The translations under genes were made by a program, and so were the position numbers. A DNA stretch of 64,000 nucleotides from Peptoniphilus genitalis (GTDB lineage: Bacteria > Bacillota > Clostridia > Tissierellales > Peptoniphilaceae), in the NCBI RefSeq assembly GCF_023614525.1, contig NZ_CP097885.1, forward strand, positions 1,424,501-1,488,500. The letters run 5' to 3'. The notes beneath the pieces are model-generated. The model saw only the letters and a list, made by a program, of their open reading frames with translations. It searched no databases and was not told the origin of the DNA. The stretch's first letter is position 1, and each line of letters starts with the position of its first letter. This document shows positions 33,160 through 43,376 of the stretch, in pieces.

Positions 33160-35337
33160 GTGAAACCATCAATAGTAAACAGAATAAAATCAAACTGGAC
33201 GCTGAAACGTCTAGGTAAAGTGGCAATGACAGTGGCTTTCACACTTGTGATTGCCATTTTTCTTTTAGCCATGCTGGGAACGGTGGTTCAAGCTGCGGGC
33301 TTGGTAGATGATACGGTCAATGTGGCAAATGAATACAGCCGATACCCACTTGAAAACTATCAACTGGATTTTTATGTGGATAATAGCTGGGGCTGGCTTC
33401 CGTGGAACTGGTCGGACGGGATTGGAAAACAGGTCATGTATGGACTATATGCCATTACCAATTTTATTTGGACAATCAGTTTGTATGTTTCCAATGCGAC
33501 AGGTTACTTAGTACAGGAAGCCTATTCCTTAGACTTCATTTCCGCTACAGCAGATTCCATTGGTAAGAATATGCAGACCTTAGCTGGTGTGAGTGCAAAC
33601 GGATTTTCAACAGAGGGTTTCTATGTTGGATTCCTCTTACTCTTGATTTTGGTTCTTGGGGTTTATGTTGCCTATACGGGACTGATAAAGAGAGAAACCA
33701 CAAAGGCAATTCATGCCATTATGAATTTTGTGCTGGTGTTTATCCTATCGGCTTCCTTTATTGCCTACGCTCCCGACTACATTAAAAAAATCAATGACTT
33801 TTCATCAGACATCAGTAATGCCAGTTTATCACTTGGCACGAAGATTGTCATGCCCCATTCCGATAGTCAAGGCAAGGACAGCGTGGACTTAATCAGAGAT
33901 AGCCTGTTTTCCATACAGGTTCAGCAACCGTGGCTACTGCTTCAATACAACAGTTCAGACATTGAAAGTATCGGTATTGACCGTGTGGAAAGCCTGCTCT
34001 CCACCAGCCCAGATTCCAACAATGGCGAAGACAGAGAAAAAATTGTTGCGGAAGAAATTGAAGACAGAAGCAATACCAATCTAACCATTACAAAGACCAT
34101 TAACCGTTTAGGTACAGTCTTCTTCCTATTTGTCTTCAATATTGGGATTTCCATATTTGTATTCCTATTAACAGGAATCATGATTTTCTCGCAGGTACTT
34201 TTTATCATCTATGCTATGTTTCTGCCTGTGAGCTTTATTTTAAGCATGATTCCATCATTTGATGGTATGTCAAAACGAGCCATAACAAAGCTCTTTAATA
34301 CCATTTTGACACGAGCTGGAATCACATTGATTATTACGACAGCATTTAGTATTTCAACCATGCTCTATACCTTATCGGCTGGTTATCCGTTCTTTTTGAT
34401 TGCTTTTCTACAGATTGTGACCTTTGCAGGAATCTACTTCAAGCTGGGCGATTTAATGAGTATGTTTTCTCTACAGAGTAACGATTCTCAAAGTGTGGGA
34501 AGTCGTGTGATGAGAAAACCTCGTATGCTTATGCACGCTCACATGCACCGTCTACAGCGGAAACTTGGACGTTCCATGACTACTCTAGGGGCTGGGTCTG
34601 CCATTGTTACAGGTAAAAAAGGACAGTCGGGTTCGGGGAGTTCTGCAAGGACACAAGCAGATCACTCCCGACCAGACGGAAAGGAAAAATCAACACTTGG
34701 AAAACGTATCGGTCAAACCATCGGTACAGTAGCTGATACCAAAGACAGAATGGTAGACACTGCTAGTGGTTTGAAAGAACAGGTTAAAGATTTGCCGACC
34801 AATGCAAGATATGCAGTATATCAAGGAAAATCCAAAGTAAAAGAGAATGTCCGTGATTTAACCAGTAGTATTTCTCAAACCAAAGCGGACAGAGCCAGTG
34901 GACGCAAGGAACAGCAGGAACAAAGGCGAAAAACCATTGCGAAGCGTCGCTCTGAAATGGAACAGGTCAAACAGAAAAAACAGCCTGCTTCTTCTGTTCA
35001 TGAAAGACCGACTACAAGACAAGAACAATATCATGATGAACAGACCTCAAAACAGTCTAATATTCAGACTTCATATAAGGAATCTCAACAAGCCAAACAA
35101 GAGCGTCCAGCAGTTAAGTCCGATTTTTCAAGTCCAAAAGTGGAACGCCAAGGCAATACCGTTCAAGAAAAAACCGTTCAAAAGCCAGCAACTTCAACCA
35201 CTACAGCAGATAGAACTTCACAACGTCCAATCACAAAAGAACGTCCGTCTACTGTTCAAAGAGTACCACTACAAAATACAAGAAGTAGACCACCAATCAA
35301 AACCGCCACCATTAAGAAAGTCGGTAAGAAACCATGA
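33160..35337 (+). CDS. orf15: Tn916 Orf15, VirB6-like channel membrane protein
   Basis: The 725-aa protein starts at GTG behind AGAGGTG. It has an N-terminal helix (about 20-45) and a cluster of six or more helices between 145 and 435. A long hydrophilic C-terminal tail (about 470-725), rich in Gln, Lys, Arg and Thr, follows. It is the polytopic core of the transfer channel, analogous to VirB6. It overlaps orf14 by 4 bp. Confidence 0.93.
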   Translation: MKPSIVNRIKSNWTLKRLGKVAMTVAFTLVIAIFLLAMLGTVVQAAGLVDDTVNVANEYSRYPLENYQLDFYVDNSWGWLPWNWSDGIGKQVMYGLYAITNFIWTISLYVSNATGYLVQEAYSLDFISATADSIGKNMQTLAGVSANGFSTEGFYVGFLLLLILVLGVYVAYTGLIKRETTKAIHAIMNFVLVFILSASFIAYAPDYIKKINDFSSDISNASLSLGTKIVMPHSDSQGKDSVDLIRDSLFSIQVQQPWLLLQYNSSDIESIGIDRVESLLSTSPDSNNGEDREKIVAEEIEDRSNTNLTITKTINRLGTVFFLFVFNIGISIFVFLLTGIMIFSQVLFIIYAMFLPVSFILSMIPSFDGMSKRAITKLFNTILTRAGITLIITTAFSISTMLYTLSAGYPFFLIAFLQIVTFAGIYFKLGDLMSMFSLQSNDSQSVGSRVMRKPRMLMHAHMHRLQRKLGRSMTTLGAGSAIVTGKKGQSGSGSSARTQADHSRPDGKEKSTLGKRIGQTIGTVADTKDRMVDTASGLKEQVKDLPTNARYAVYQGKSKVKENVRDLTSSISQTKADRASGRKEQQEQRRKTIAKRRSEMEQVKQKKQPASSVHERPTTRQEQYHDEQTSKQSNIQTSYKESQQAKQERPAVKSDFSSPKVERQGNTVQEKTVQKPATSTTTADRTSQRPITKERPSTVQRVPLQNTRSRPPIKTATIKKVGKKP

Positions 35338-36335
35338 AGTTGAAAACTTTAGTGATTGGTGGTTCTGGATTATTCTTGATGGTCTTCTCACTGCTTCTGT
35401 TTGTTGCCATTTTATTTTCAGATGAACAGGACAGCGGAATTTCCAATATTCATTATGGAGGTGTGAATGTTTCCGCAGAAGTGCTGGCTCATAAGCCTAT
35501 GGTAGAAAAATATGCCAAAGAATATGGCGTTGAAGAATATGTCAACATACTTCTTGCGATTATACAGGTGGAATCGGGCGGTACTGCGGAAGATGTTATG
35601 CAGTCCTCGGAATCCCTCGGTCTTCCACCTAATTCATTGAGTACAGAAGAATCCATTAAGCAAGGTGTGAAGTATTTCAGTGAATTATTAGCCAGTAGCG
35701 AAAGGCTCAGTGTAGATTTAGAATCGGTTATCCAGTCCTACAATTATGGTGGTGGTTTCTTAGGGTATGTGGCTAATCGTGGAAATAAATATACCTTTGA
35801 ACTGGCTCAAAGTTTCTCAAAAGAGTATTCAGGTGGCGAAAAAGTGTCTTACCCCAATCCCATAGCCATACCTATCAATGGGGGCTGGCGATACAACTAT
35901 GGCAATATGTTTTATGTGCAACTGGTAACGCAGTATCTTGTCACAACAGAGTTTGATGATGATACGGTACAAGCCATCATGGACGAAGCACTGAAATATG
36001 AGGGCTGGCGATACGTTTACGGTGGAGCTTCCCCGACTACTTCTTTTGATTGTAGCGGACTGACACAATGGACGTATGGAAAAGCTGGAATTAACTTACC
36101 ACGAACCGCACAACAGCAATATGATGTGACCCAGCATATCCCACTATCGGAAGCACAAGCTGGCGATTTGGTTTTCTTTCATTCTACCTATAACGCTGGC
36201 TCTTATATTACTCATGTTGGGATATACCTTGGCAATAACCGTATGTTTCATGCAGGCGACCCAATCGGTTATGCCGACTTAACAAGCCCCTACTGGCAAC
36301 AGCATTTAGTGGGAGCAGGACGAATCAAACAATGA
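35334..36335 (+). CDS. orf14: Tn916 Orf14, two-domain peptidoglycan hydrolase
   Basis: The 333-aa protein has an N-terminal membrane helix (about 5-25). A lysozyme-like domain follows (about 55-180, catalytic Glu in IIQVESGG), then an NlpC/P60 endopeptidase domain (about 215-333, catalytic Cys in SFDCSGLTQW and His in THVGIYLG). It opens the cell wall locally for the conjugation channel, like VirB1. Overlaps with orf15 and orf13 imply coupled translation. Confidence 0.94.
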   Translation: MKLKTLVIGGSGLFLMVFSLLLFVAILFSDEQDSGISNIHYGGVNVSAEVLAHKPMVEKYAKEYGVEEYVNILLAIIQVESGGTAEDVMQSSESLGLPPNSLSTEESIKQGVKYFSELLASSERLSVDLESVIQSYNYGGGFLGYVANRGNKYTFELAQSFSKEYSGGEKVSYPNPIAIPINGGWRYNYGNMFYVQLVTQYLVTTEFDDDTVQAIMDEALKYEGWRYVYGGASPTTSFDCSGLTQWTYGKAGINLPRTAQQQYDVTQHIPLSEAQAGDLVFFHSTYNAGSYITHVGIYLGNNRMFHAGDPIGYADLTSPYWQQHLVGAGRIKQ

Positions 36336-37264
36336 GAAAGGAAGATTTAATGATGAAATTTAGAAAAAATCAGAATAAAGAAAAACAGATACCAAAGGAA
36401 AAGAAACCTCGTGTCTATAAGGTCAATCCTCATAAAAAGGTTGTGATTGCCTTGTGGGTACTTTTAGGGCTTAGTTTCAGCTTTGCGATATTCAAGCACT
36501 TTACAGCTATAGATACTCATACTATTCACGAAACAACTATCATAGAAAAGGAATACGTTGATACTCATCATGTAGAAAATTTTGTAGAGAACTTTGCGAA
36601 AGTCTACTATTCATGGGAGCAATCCGATAAGTCCATTGATAATCGAATGGAAAGTCTAAAAGGCTATCTGACAGATGAACTTCAAGCTCTCAATGTTGAT
36701 ACAGTACGCAAAGATATTCCTGTATCGTCTTCTGTAAGAGGATTTCAGATATGGACGGTAGAGCCAACTGGCGACAATGAGTTTAATGTAACCTACAGTG
36801 TAGACCAGCTCATTACAGAGGGAGAAAATACAAAGACCGTCCACTCTGCTTATATAGTGAGTGTCTATGTAGATGGTTCTGGAAATATGGTACTGGTTAA
36901 GAATCCGACCATTACCAACATACCTAAGAAATCAAGTTATAAACCAAAAGCCATTGAAAGTGAGGGGACGGTTGATTCCATTACAACCAATGAAATCAAT
37001 GAGTTTTTAACGACGTTCTTCAAGCTCTATCCTACAGCGACAGCCAGTGAACTTTCCTACTATGTGAATGACGGGATATTAAAACCAATCGGAAAAGAGT
37101 ACATCTTTCAAGAACTGGTAAATCCTATTCACAATCGTAAGGATAATCAAGTCACGGTATCGCTGACAGTGGAGTATATCGACCAGCAGACCAAAGCAAC
37201 GCAGGTATCTCAATTTGATTTGGTACTTGAAAAGAACGGGAGTAATTGGAAGATTGTAAAATAA
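36332..37264 (+). CDS. orf13: Tn916 Orf13, TcpC-like transfer protein
   Basis: The 310-aa protein has a basic N-terminus, one membrane helix (about 35-52) and two NTF2-like extracellular domains (about 80-200 and 220-310), the TcpC/VirB8-like layout. A second start (ATGATG at 36350) with AAAGGAAG fits equally well. It is the last transfer gene before the tet(M) regulatory region. Confidence 0.9.
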   Translation: MRKEDLMMKFRKNQNKEKQIPKEKKPRVYKVNPHKKVVIALWVLLGLSFSFAIFKHFTAIDTHTIHETTIIEKEYVDTHHVENFVENFAKVYYSWEQSDKSIDNRMESLKGYLTDELQALNVDTVRKDIPVSSSVRGFQIWTVEPTGDNEFNVTYSVDQLITEGENTKTVHSAYIVSVYVDGSGNMVLVKNPTITNIPKKSSYKPKAIESEGTVDSITTNEINEFLTTFFKLYPTATASELSYYVNDGILKPIGKEYIFQELVNPIHNRKDNQVTVSLTVEYIDQQTKATQVSQFDLVLEKNGSNWKIVK

Positions 37265-37333
37265 CAAATATTGGTACATTATTACAGCTATTTTGTAATC
37301 ACGTACTCTCTTTGATAAAAAATTGGAGATTCC

Positions 37334-37362
37334 TTTACAAATATGCTCTTACGTGCTATTAT
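37334..37362 (+). promoter_or_regulatory. tet(M) promoter
   Basis: TTTACA (37334-37339) and TATTAT (37357-37362) are 17 bp apart. The transcript runs through the attenuation leader into tet(M). The 37265-37640 gap contains this promoter, two short leader ORFs and several hairpins. Confidence 0.7.
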
Positions 37363-37393
37363 TTAAGTATCTATTTAAAAGGAGTTAATAAAT

Positions 37394-37417
37394 ATGTGGC
37401 AAGGTATTCTTAAATAA
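37394..37417 (+). CDS. Seven-residue leader ORF of tet(M)
   Basis: A strong RBS (AAAAGGAG) precedes an ORF encoding MWQGILK. Its DNA (GGTATTCTTAAA...ACTG) is complementary to CAGTTTAAGAATACC at about 37487-37501, so ribosome movement here would control a long-range stem. This fits the known attenuation of Tn916 tet(M); the detailed mechanism is inference. Confidence 0.6.
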   Translation: MWQGILK

Positions 37418-37538
37418 ACTGTCAATTTGATAGCGGGAACAAATAATTAGATGTCCTTTTTTAGGAGGGCTTAGTTTTTTGTACCCAGTTTAAGAATACC
37501 TTTATCATGTGATTCTAAAGTATCCAGAGAATATCTGT

Positions 37539-37625
37539 ATGCTTTGTATACCTATGGTTATGCATAAAAATCCCAGTGATAAAAGTATTTATCACTGGGA
37601 TTTTTATGCCCTTTTGGGTTTTTGA
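37539..37625 (+). CDS. orf12: Tn916 Orf12, tet(M) leader peptide
   Basis: This is the 28-aa leader peptide directly before tet(M). Its coding sequence includes the hairpin AAAATCCCAGTGATAAA/TTTATCACTGGGATTTT followed by Ts, a terminator that attenuates tet(M) when translation is efficient. The stop codon abuts the tet(M) RBS region. Confidence 0.85.
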   Translation: MLCIPMVMHKNPSDKSIYHWDFYALLGF

Positions 37626-37640
37626 ATGGAGGAAAATCAC

Positions 37641-39560
37641 ATGAAAATTATTAATATTGGAGTTTTAGCTCATGTTGATGCAGGAAAAACTACCTTAACA
37701 GAAAGCTTATTATATAACAGTGGAGCGATTACAGAATTAGGAAGCGTGGACAAAGGTACAACGAGGACGGATAATACGCTTTTAGAACGTCAGAGAGGAA
37801 TTACAATTCAGACAGGAATAACCTCTTTTCAGTGGGAAAATACGAAGGTGAACATCATAGACACGCCAGGACATATGGATTTCTTAGCAGAAGTATATCG
37901 TTCATTATCAGTTTTAGATGGGGCAATTCTACTGATTTCTGCAAAAGATGGCGTACAAGCACAAACTCGTATATTATTTCATGCACTTAGGAAAATGGGG
38001 ATTCCCACAATCTTTTTTATCAATAAGATTGACCAAAATGGAATTGATTTATCAACGGTTTATCAGGATATTAAAGAGAAACTTTCTGCCGAAATTGTAA
38101 TCAAACAGAAGGTAGAACTGTATCCTAATATGTGTGTGACGAACTTTACCGAATCTGAACAATGGGATACGGTAATAGAGGGAAACGATGACCTTTTAGA
38201 GAAATATATGTCCGGTAAATCATTAGAAGCATTGGAACTCGAACAAGAGGAAAGCATAAGATTTCATAATTGTTCCCTGTTCCCTGTTTATCACGGAAGT
38301 GCAAAAAACAATATAGGGATTGATAACCTTATAGAAGTGATTACGAATAAATTTTATTCATCAACACATCGAGGTCCGTCTGAACTTTGCGGAAATGTTT
38401 TCAAAATTGAATATACAAAAAAAAGACAACGTCTTGCATATATACGCCTTTATAGTGGAGTACTACATTTACGAGATTCGGTTAGAGTATCAGAAAAAGA
38501 AAAAATAAAAGTTACAGAAATGTATACTTCAATAAATGGTGAATTATGTAAGATTGATAGAGCTTATTCTGGAGAAATTGTTATTTTGCAAAATGAGTTT
38601 TTGAAGTTAAATAGTGTTCTTGGAGATACAAAACTATTGCCACAGAGAAAAAAGATTGAAAATCCGCACCCTCTACTACAAACAACTGTTGAACCGAGTA
38701 AACCTGAACAGAGAGAAATGTTGCTTGATGCCCTTTTGGAAATCTCAGATAGTGATCCGCTTCTACGATATTACGTGGATTCTACGACACATGAAATTAT
38801 ACTTTCTTTCTTAGGGAAAGTACAAATGGAAGTGATTAGTGCACTGTTGCAAGAAAAGTATCATGTGGAGATAGAACTAAAAGAGCCTACAGTCATTTAT
38901 ATGGAGAGACCGTTAAAAAATGCAGAATATACCATTCACATCGAAGTGCCGCCAAATCCTTTCTGGGCTTCCATTGGTTTATCTGTATCACCGCTTCCGT
39001 TGGGAAGTGGAATGCAGTATGAGAGCTCGGTTTCTCTTGGATACTTAAATCAATCATTTCAAAATGCAGTTATGGAAGGGATACGCTATGGTTGCGAACA
39101 AGGATTATATGGTTGGAATGTGACGGATTGTAAAATCTGTTTTAAGTATGGCTTATACTATAGCCCTGTTAGTACCCCAGCAGATTTTCGGATGCTTGCT
39201 CCTATTGTATTGGAACAAGTCTTAAAAAAAGCTGGAACAGAATTGTTAGAGCCATATCTTAGTTTTAAAATTTATGCGCCACAGGAATATCTTTCACGAG
39301 CATACAACGATGCTCCTAAATATTGTGCGAACATCGTAGACACTCAATTGAAAAATAATGAGGTCATTCTTAGTGGAGAAATCCCTGCTCGGTGTATTCA
39401 AGAATATCGTAGTGATTTAACTTTCTTTACAAATGGACGTAGTGTTTGTTTAACAGAGTTAAAAGGGTACCATGTTACTACCGGTGAACCTGTTTGCCAG
39501 CCCCGTCGTCCAAATAGTCGGATAGATAAAGTACGATATATGTTCAATAAAATAACTTAG
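37641..39560 (+). CDS. tet(M): Tetracycline resistance ribosomal protection protein Tet(M)
   Basis: The 639-aa GTPase resembles EF-G and removes tetracycline from the ribosome. G motifs are [21 protein letters not shown] and FINKIDQNG, with the conserved C-terminal domains IV-V. The ATG at 37641 follows GGAGGAAAA; an earlier in-frame ATG at 37626 lies before that RBS. The gene is complete, with no frameshift, so resistance is expected. Confidence 0.97.
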   Translation: MKIINIGVLAHVDAGKTTLTESLLYNSGAITELGSVDKGTTRTDNTLLERQRGITIQTGITSFQWENTKVNIIDTPGHMDFLAEVYRSLSVLDGAILLISAKDGVQAQTRILFHALRKMGIPTIFFINKIDQNGIDLSTVYQDIKEKLSAEIVIKQKVELYPNMCVTNFTESEQWDTVIEGNDDLLEKYMSGKSLEALELEQEESIRFHNCSLFPVYHGSAKNNIGIDNLIEVITNKFYSSTHRGPSELCGNVFKIEYTKKRQRLAYIRLYSGVLHLRDSVRVSEKEKIKVTEMYTSINGELCKIDRAYSGEIVILQNEFLKLNSVLGDTKLLPQRKKIENPHPLLQTTVEPSKPEQREMLLDALLEISDSDPLLRYYVDSTTHEIILSFLGKVQMEVISALLQEKYHVEIELKEPTVIYMERPLKNAEYTIHIEVPPNPFWASIGLSVSPLPLGSGMQYESSVSLGYLNQSFQNAVMEGIRYGCEQGLYGWNVTDCKICFKYGLYYSPVSTPADFRMLAPIVLEQVLKKAGTELLEPYLSFKIYAPQEYLSRAYNDAPKYCANIVDTQLKNNEVILSGEIPARCIQEYRSDLTFFTNGRSVCLTELKGYHVTTGEPVCQPRRPNSRIDKVRYMFNKIT

Positions 39561-39657
39561 TGTATTTTATGTTGTTATATAAATATGGTTTCTTGTTAAA
39601 TAAGATGAAATATTTTTTAATAAAGATTTGAATTAAAGTGTAAAGGAGGAGATAGTT

Positions 39658-39846
39658 ATTATAAACTACAAGTGGATATTGTGTCCTGTATGTGGAAATA
39701 AAACACGATTAAAGATAAGGGAAGATACTGAATTAAAAAAATTCCCCCTCTATTGTCCGAAATGCAGACAAGAAAATTTAATTGAAATAAAGCAGTTCAA
39801 AGTAACTGTGATTACAGAGCCAGACGCAAAGACGCAGAGCCGATAA
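39658..39846 (+). CDS. orf6: Tn916 Orf6, cysteine-rich KTR-domain protein
   Basis: The 62-aa zinc-ribbon-like protein has CPVCGNKTR and CPKCRQ. No ATG, GTG or TTG fits. An AAAGGAGGA at 39642-39650 is correctly spaced from ATT (39658), so an ATT start is likely. It is missed by standard ORF calling. Its role in Tn916 is unknown; it is transcribed from the tet(M) promoter. Confidence 0.75.
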   Translation: MINYKWILCPVCGNKTRLKIREDTELKKFPLYCPKCRQENLIEIKQFKVTVITEPDAKTQSR

Positions 39847-39886
39847 AATGAGATTAATACAATCTCATTTTATCGGCTCTTTCCGT
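39836..39886 (+). terminator. Strong terminator after orf6
   Basis: AGAGCCGATAAAATGAGATT pairs with its exact complement 20 bases long around AATAC, followed by a short T-rich stretch. It overlaps the orf6 stop codon and faces the convergent orf9. It limits read-through from tet(M) into orf7, orf8, xis and int. Confidence 0.85.
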
Positions 39887-39905
39887 TATGTATGGATTCT
39901 TTTAA

Positions 39906-40259
39906 TTAGTCTTCGATGTTTCTTGCTTCGTTGATACCGCTGGCTAAAGATTCCATTAAGGATAGTTCTTTGTCTGTAAAGCTATCCATGTATTTCTCTA
40001 TCTGTAATCGTCGGGTGCTTTTTACCAAGTTATTAGCAGGTAAGAAAAATTCATCAACGGAAACATGAAGTAACGATACAAGGTCATAAAGAACTTGTAT
40101 GCTGGGGTGTTGCCCTTTATTTTCAATATTAGTTAAGTACCGTGGGTCAATTTCAATCAATGCTCCCACTTGTTCACGAGTTAAACCTCGTTTCAATCGA
40201 GCTTCTTTAATGGCTAAACCAAAGGCTCTAAAATCATATTTATCTTCTTTTTTACGCAT
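39906..40259 (-). CDS. orf9: Tn916 Orf9, Cro/CI-type repressor
   Basis: The 117-aa DNA-binding protein has an XRE helix-turn-helix ([20 protein letters not shown], about 25-45). In Tn916 it represses the promoter of orf7-orf8, genes that activate excision and transfer. It is the only minus-strand gene of the element. Confidence 0.93.
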   Translation of the reverse strand: MRKKEDKYDFRAFGLAIKEARLKRGLTREQVGALIEIDPRYLTNIENKGQHPSIQVLYDLVSLLHVSVDEFFLPANNLVKSTRRLQIEKYMDSFTDKELSLMESLASGINEARNIED

Positions 40260-40463
40260 AGTAGACCACCTCTATACATTTTATTGTTCCTACTGAATTA
40301 AAAACAGGTATAGAAAAACGTGTTATATGGTTTATAGGTTTATATTTAATAAAAAGCACTACTAAACGCCAATAAAAAAAACCGTTATATGGTAGTGCTA
40401 TTTACGCTGTTAAAATATTGTATATTACTTCCAAATGGCGGTTTGTTGGAGGTCAACGTCGCC

Positions 40464-40535
40464 ATGAAGTACATCATATACAATAAATTTCCTTACATTG
40501 GGTTCTTGTCAAAAAAAGTCGTCTATCTGCAATAG
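40464..40535 (+). CDS. Small ORF between orf9 and orf7 (probable Tn916 orf10)
   Basis: A 23-aa ORF starts at an ATG 10 nt after GGAGG. The position agrees with orf10 on the Tn916 map. Inverted repeats (TTGTATATTA...TATACAA) surround the start. The rest of 40260-40763 holds the divergent orf9/orf7 control region and no other gene. Confidence 0.5.
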   Translation: MKYIIYNKFPYIGFLSKKVVYLQ

Positions 40536-40763
40536 ATAAGTACGTCCACCAATGTGGTTTTATAAATCATATAGATAGAATAACAGAAGCATGTAAACAG
40601 AGAAATAAATCTGTTTATATGCTTTTTTGGCTATTCAGAACTTTTTTACAAAGTTTATTTATCAGTAATGCAACAAATCCCCCTTTCACATTGGGACTAA
40701 GAGTGAAAGGAGATAAACGAGCAAGGCTCACTTCCTTTCCTAGACAGAAAGGGGGTGAGAAAC

Positions 40764-41186
40764 ATGAAACCATCTTCTTTTCAGACCACAATAGAAAATC
40801 AGTTTGACTATATCTGTAAACGTGCTATGGAAGACGAGCGAAAGAATTATATGCTTTATCTTTCAAGGATTGCAAAGCGTGAGGTGTCCTTTTCGGATGT
40901 TGGCGATTATCTTGTTAGCCAGTTTGCGACAACAGATAACTATTCAACTGACTTTCAGATTTTTACACTCAATGGGTTATCAGTAGGCGTTGAAAATGAT
41001 TTGTTGAGTGAAGCATTACGTGAGTTGCCAGACAAGAAACGTGAAATTCTACTGCTGTTTTACTTTATGGACATGAGCGATTCAGAAATTGCAGACCTGT
41101 TGAAATTGAACCGTTCTACTGTCTATCGGCATAGAACCAGTGGACTAGCCTTAATTAAAAAGTTTATGGAGGAATTTGAAGAATGA
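40764..41186 (+). CDS. orf7: Tn916 Orf7, sigma-70 region-4-like regulator
   Basis: The 140-aa protein has a C-terminal region-4 helix-turn-helix (MSDSEIADLLKLNRSTVYRH). In Tn916 Orf7 and Orf8 activate their own transcription and that of xis-int and the transfer genes after circularisation. The ATG at 40764 follows GGGGGTGAG. It overlaps orf8 by 4 bp. Confidence 0.93.
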   Translation: MKPSSFQTTIENQFDYICKRAMEDERKNYMLYLSRIAKREVSFSDVGDYLVSQFATTDNYSTDFQIFTLNGLSVGVENDLLSEALRELPDKKREILLLFYFMDMSDSEIADLLKLNRSTVYRHRTSGLALIKKFMEEFEE

Positions 41187-41413
41187 AAACACAATATCCT
41201 ATGATTCCCTTTCCTCTCATTGTAAAGGCAACAGATGGCGATACCGAAGCGATTAACCAGATTCTACATCATTACAGAGGGTACATAACGAAGCGTTCCC
41301 TACGACTTATGAAAGATGAATATGGCAATCAAAGTATGGTCGTTGATGAAGTCTTACGTGGAAGAATGGAAACCAGACTGATTACAAAGATTTTGTCATT
41401 TGAAATTAAGTAA
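41183..41413 (+). CDS. orf8: Tn916 Orf8, helix-turn-helix conjugation regulator
   Basis: The 76-aa protein of the Orf8/HTH_16 type (FPLIVKATDGDTEAINQILHHY) acts with Orf7. Its ATG overlaps the orf7 stop, consistent with coupled synthesis of a two-part regulator. Confidence 0.92.
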   Translation: MKTQYPMIPFPLIVKATDGDTEAINQILHHYRGYITKRSLRLMKDEYGNQSMVVDEVLRGRMETRLITKILSFEIK

Positions 41414-41873
41414 TATCCTCTCTCCTTTCGTGGAAGCGTGCTAAACCATTCCACGCTTCCCGAACAGGGAGGTTTGTTATTCCACCAAAGCATATTGAGC
41501 TTTCAATGTGTTTTGATAGGCTAACGAGCCATTGTTCTTTGAAAACTGAATAAAAGTAATCGAATACGTTTCGATAAGAAAAGAGCCAACGGAACTAACC
41601 GCCATGACCTATCTTATAAAGATAGCGAGCGATTCATGTTAGTGATCCGAGAAGCAATCTTTAGCAGGATTGCCTGCAACGACATTCTTATCGTGATAAT
41701 GATACTCCCATACAGTCAATAGTCCGAGCGTGATAAAACCGTCGCAGGCAATGAGTATGGCTACATGAGAACCATGCAGGGGTGGAACTCCCGTGAGCTT
41801 TGCTAAAGCTGTTCGATTGCTGGTAAAACAACTTTTATGAAATCCAAATAAGTGATTTGGAAAGGAGGATTTT
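41414..41873 (+). other. Non-coding region between orf8 and xis in the Tn916-type element
   Basis: It contains a hairpin GGAAGCGTG/CACGCTTCC (41431-41459) without a T-run. Only short ORFs without RBS are present, for example a 28-codon one at 41636-41722. It carries the transcript from orf7-orf8 to xis-int. No further gene is supported. Confidence 0.6.
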
Positions 41874-42077
41874 ATGAAGCAGACTGACATTCCTATTTGG
41901 GAACGTTATACCCTAACCATTGAAGAAGCGTCAAAATATTTTCGTATTGGCGAAAACAAGCTACGACGCTTGGCAGAGGAAAATAAAAATGCAAATTGGC
42001 TGATTATGAATGGCAATCGTATTCAGATTAAACGAAAACAATTTGAAAAAATTATAGATACATTGGACGCAATCTAG
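41874..42077 (+). CDS. xis: Tn916 excisionase Xis
   Basis: The 67-aa basic winged-helix protein binds the element ends and directs Int toward excision. It contains [20 protein letters not shown]. The ATG follows AAAGGAGGA. It lies 81 bp before int. Confidence 0.95.
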
Positions 42078-42158
42078 CGTCGCCAAAGGGTCTTGTATAT
42101 GATAAAATAGTATTAAGTCGTATCAAGGCTCTTTCCATAAAGGAAAGGAGCAAATGCC

Positions 42159-43376
42159 ATGTCAGAAAAAAGACGTGACAATAAAGGTCGAATCTTAAAG
42201 ACTGGAGAGAGCCAACGAAAAGACGGAAGATACTTATACAAATATATAGATTCATTTGGAGAACCGCAATTTGTTTACTCGTGGAAACTTGTGGCTACAG
42301 ACCGAGTACCAGCAGGAAAGCGTGATTGTATCTCACTTAGAGAGAAAATCGCAGAGTTACAGAAAGACATTCATGATGGTATTGATGTTGTAGGAAAGAA
42401 AATGACACTCTGCCAGCTTTACGCAAAACAGAACGCTCAAAGACCAAAGGTTAGAAAAAACACTGAAACTGGACGCAAATATCTTATGGATATTTTGAAG
42501 AAAGACAAGTTAGGTGTAAGAAGTATTGACAGTATTAAGCCATCAGACGCTAAAGAATGGGCTATTAGAATGAGTGAAAATGGTTATGCTTATCAAACCA
42601 TCAATAACTACAAACGTTCTTTAAAGGCTTCATTCTATATTGCTATACAAGATGATTGTGTTCGGAAGAATCCATTTGACTTTCAACTGAAAGCAGTTCT
42701 TGATGATGATACTGTCCCTAAGACCGTACTAACAGAAGAACAGGAAGAAAAACTGTTAGCCTTTGCAAAAGCTGATAAAACCTACAGCAAAAATTATGAT
42801 GAAATTCTGATACTCTTAAAAACAGGTCTTCGTATTTCAGAGTTTGGTGGTTTGACACTTCCAGATTTAGATTTTGAGAATCGTCTTGTCAATATAGACC
42901 ATCAGCTATTGAGAGATACTGAAATTGGGTACTACATTGAAACACCAAAGACCAAAAGTGGCGAACGTCAAGTTCCTATGGTTGAAGAAGCCTATCAAGC
43001 ATTTAAGCGAGTGTTAGCGAATCGAAAGAATGATAAGCGTGTTGAGATTGATGGATATAGTGATTTCCTCTTTCTTAATAGAAAGAACTATCCAAAAGTG
43101 GCAAGTGATTACAACGGCATGATGAAAGGTCTTGTTAAGAAATACAATAAGTATAACGAGGATAAATTGCCACACATCACTCCACATAGTTTGCGACATA
43201 CATTCTGTACCAACTATGCAAATGCAGGAATGAATCCAAAGGCATTACAGTACATTATGGGACATGCTAATATAGCCATGACGCTGAACTATTACGCACA
43301 TGCAACATTCGATTCTGCAATGGCAGAAATGAAACGCTTGAATAAAGAGAAGCAACAGGAGCGTCTTGTTGCTTAG
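42159..43376 (+). CDS. int: Tn916 integrase, tyrosine recombinase
   Basis: The 405-aa protein has an arm-binding N-terminal domain, a core-binding domain and the catalytic domain. Catalytic residues are Arg in TGLRISEFGG, His-x-x-Arg in HSLRHTFCTNY, His in MGHANIAMT and Tyr in LNYYAHA (Tyr379 in Tn916). It is complete. The right end of the element lies about 150 bp downstream. Confidence 0.97.
   Translation: MSEKRRDNKGRILKTGESQRKDGRYLYKYIDSFGEPQFVYSWKLVATDRVPAGKRDCISLREKIAELQKDIHDGIDVVGKKMTLCQLYAKQNAQRPKVRKNTETGRKYLMDILKKDKLGVRSIDSIKPSDAKEWAIRMSENGYAYQTINNYKRSLKASFYIAIQDDCVRKNPFDFQLKAVLDDDTVPKTVLTEEQEEKLLAFAKADKTYSKNYDEILILLKTGLRISEFGGLTLPDLDFENRLVNIDHQLLRDTEIGYYIETPKTKSGERQVPMVEEAYQAFKRVLANRKNDKRVEIDGYSDFLFLNRKNYPKVASDYNGMMKGLVKKYNKYNEDKLPHITPHSLRHTFCTNYANAGMNPKALQYIMGHANIAMTLNYYAHATFDSAMAEMKRLNKEKQQERLVA

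Noticed and set aside
41636-41722. 28-codon ORF between orf8 and xis
   Set aside because: There is no Shine-Dalgarno sequence or domain. It is mentioned within the non-coding region entry instead of as a gene.
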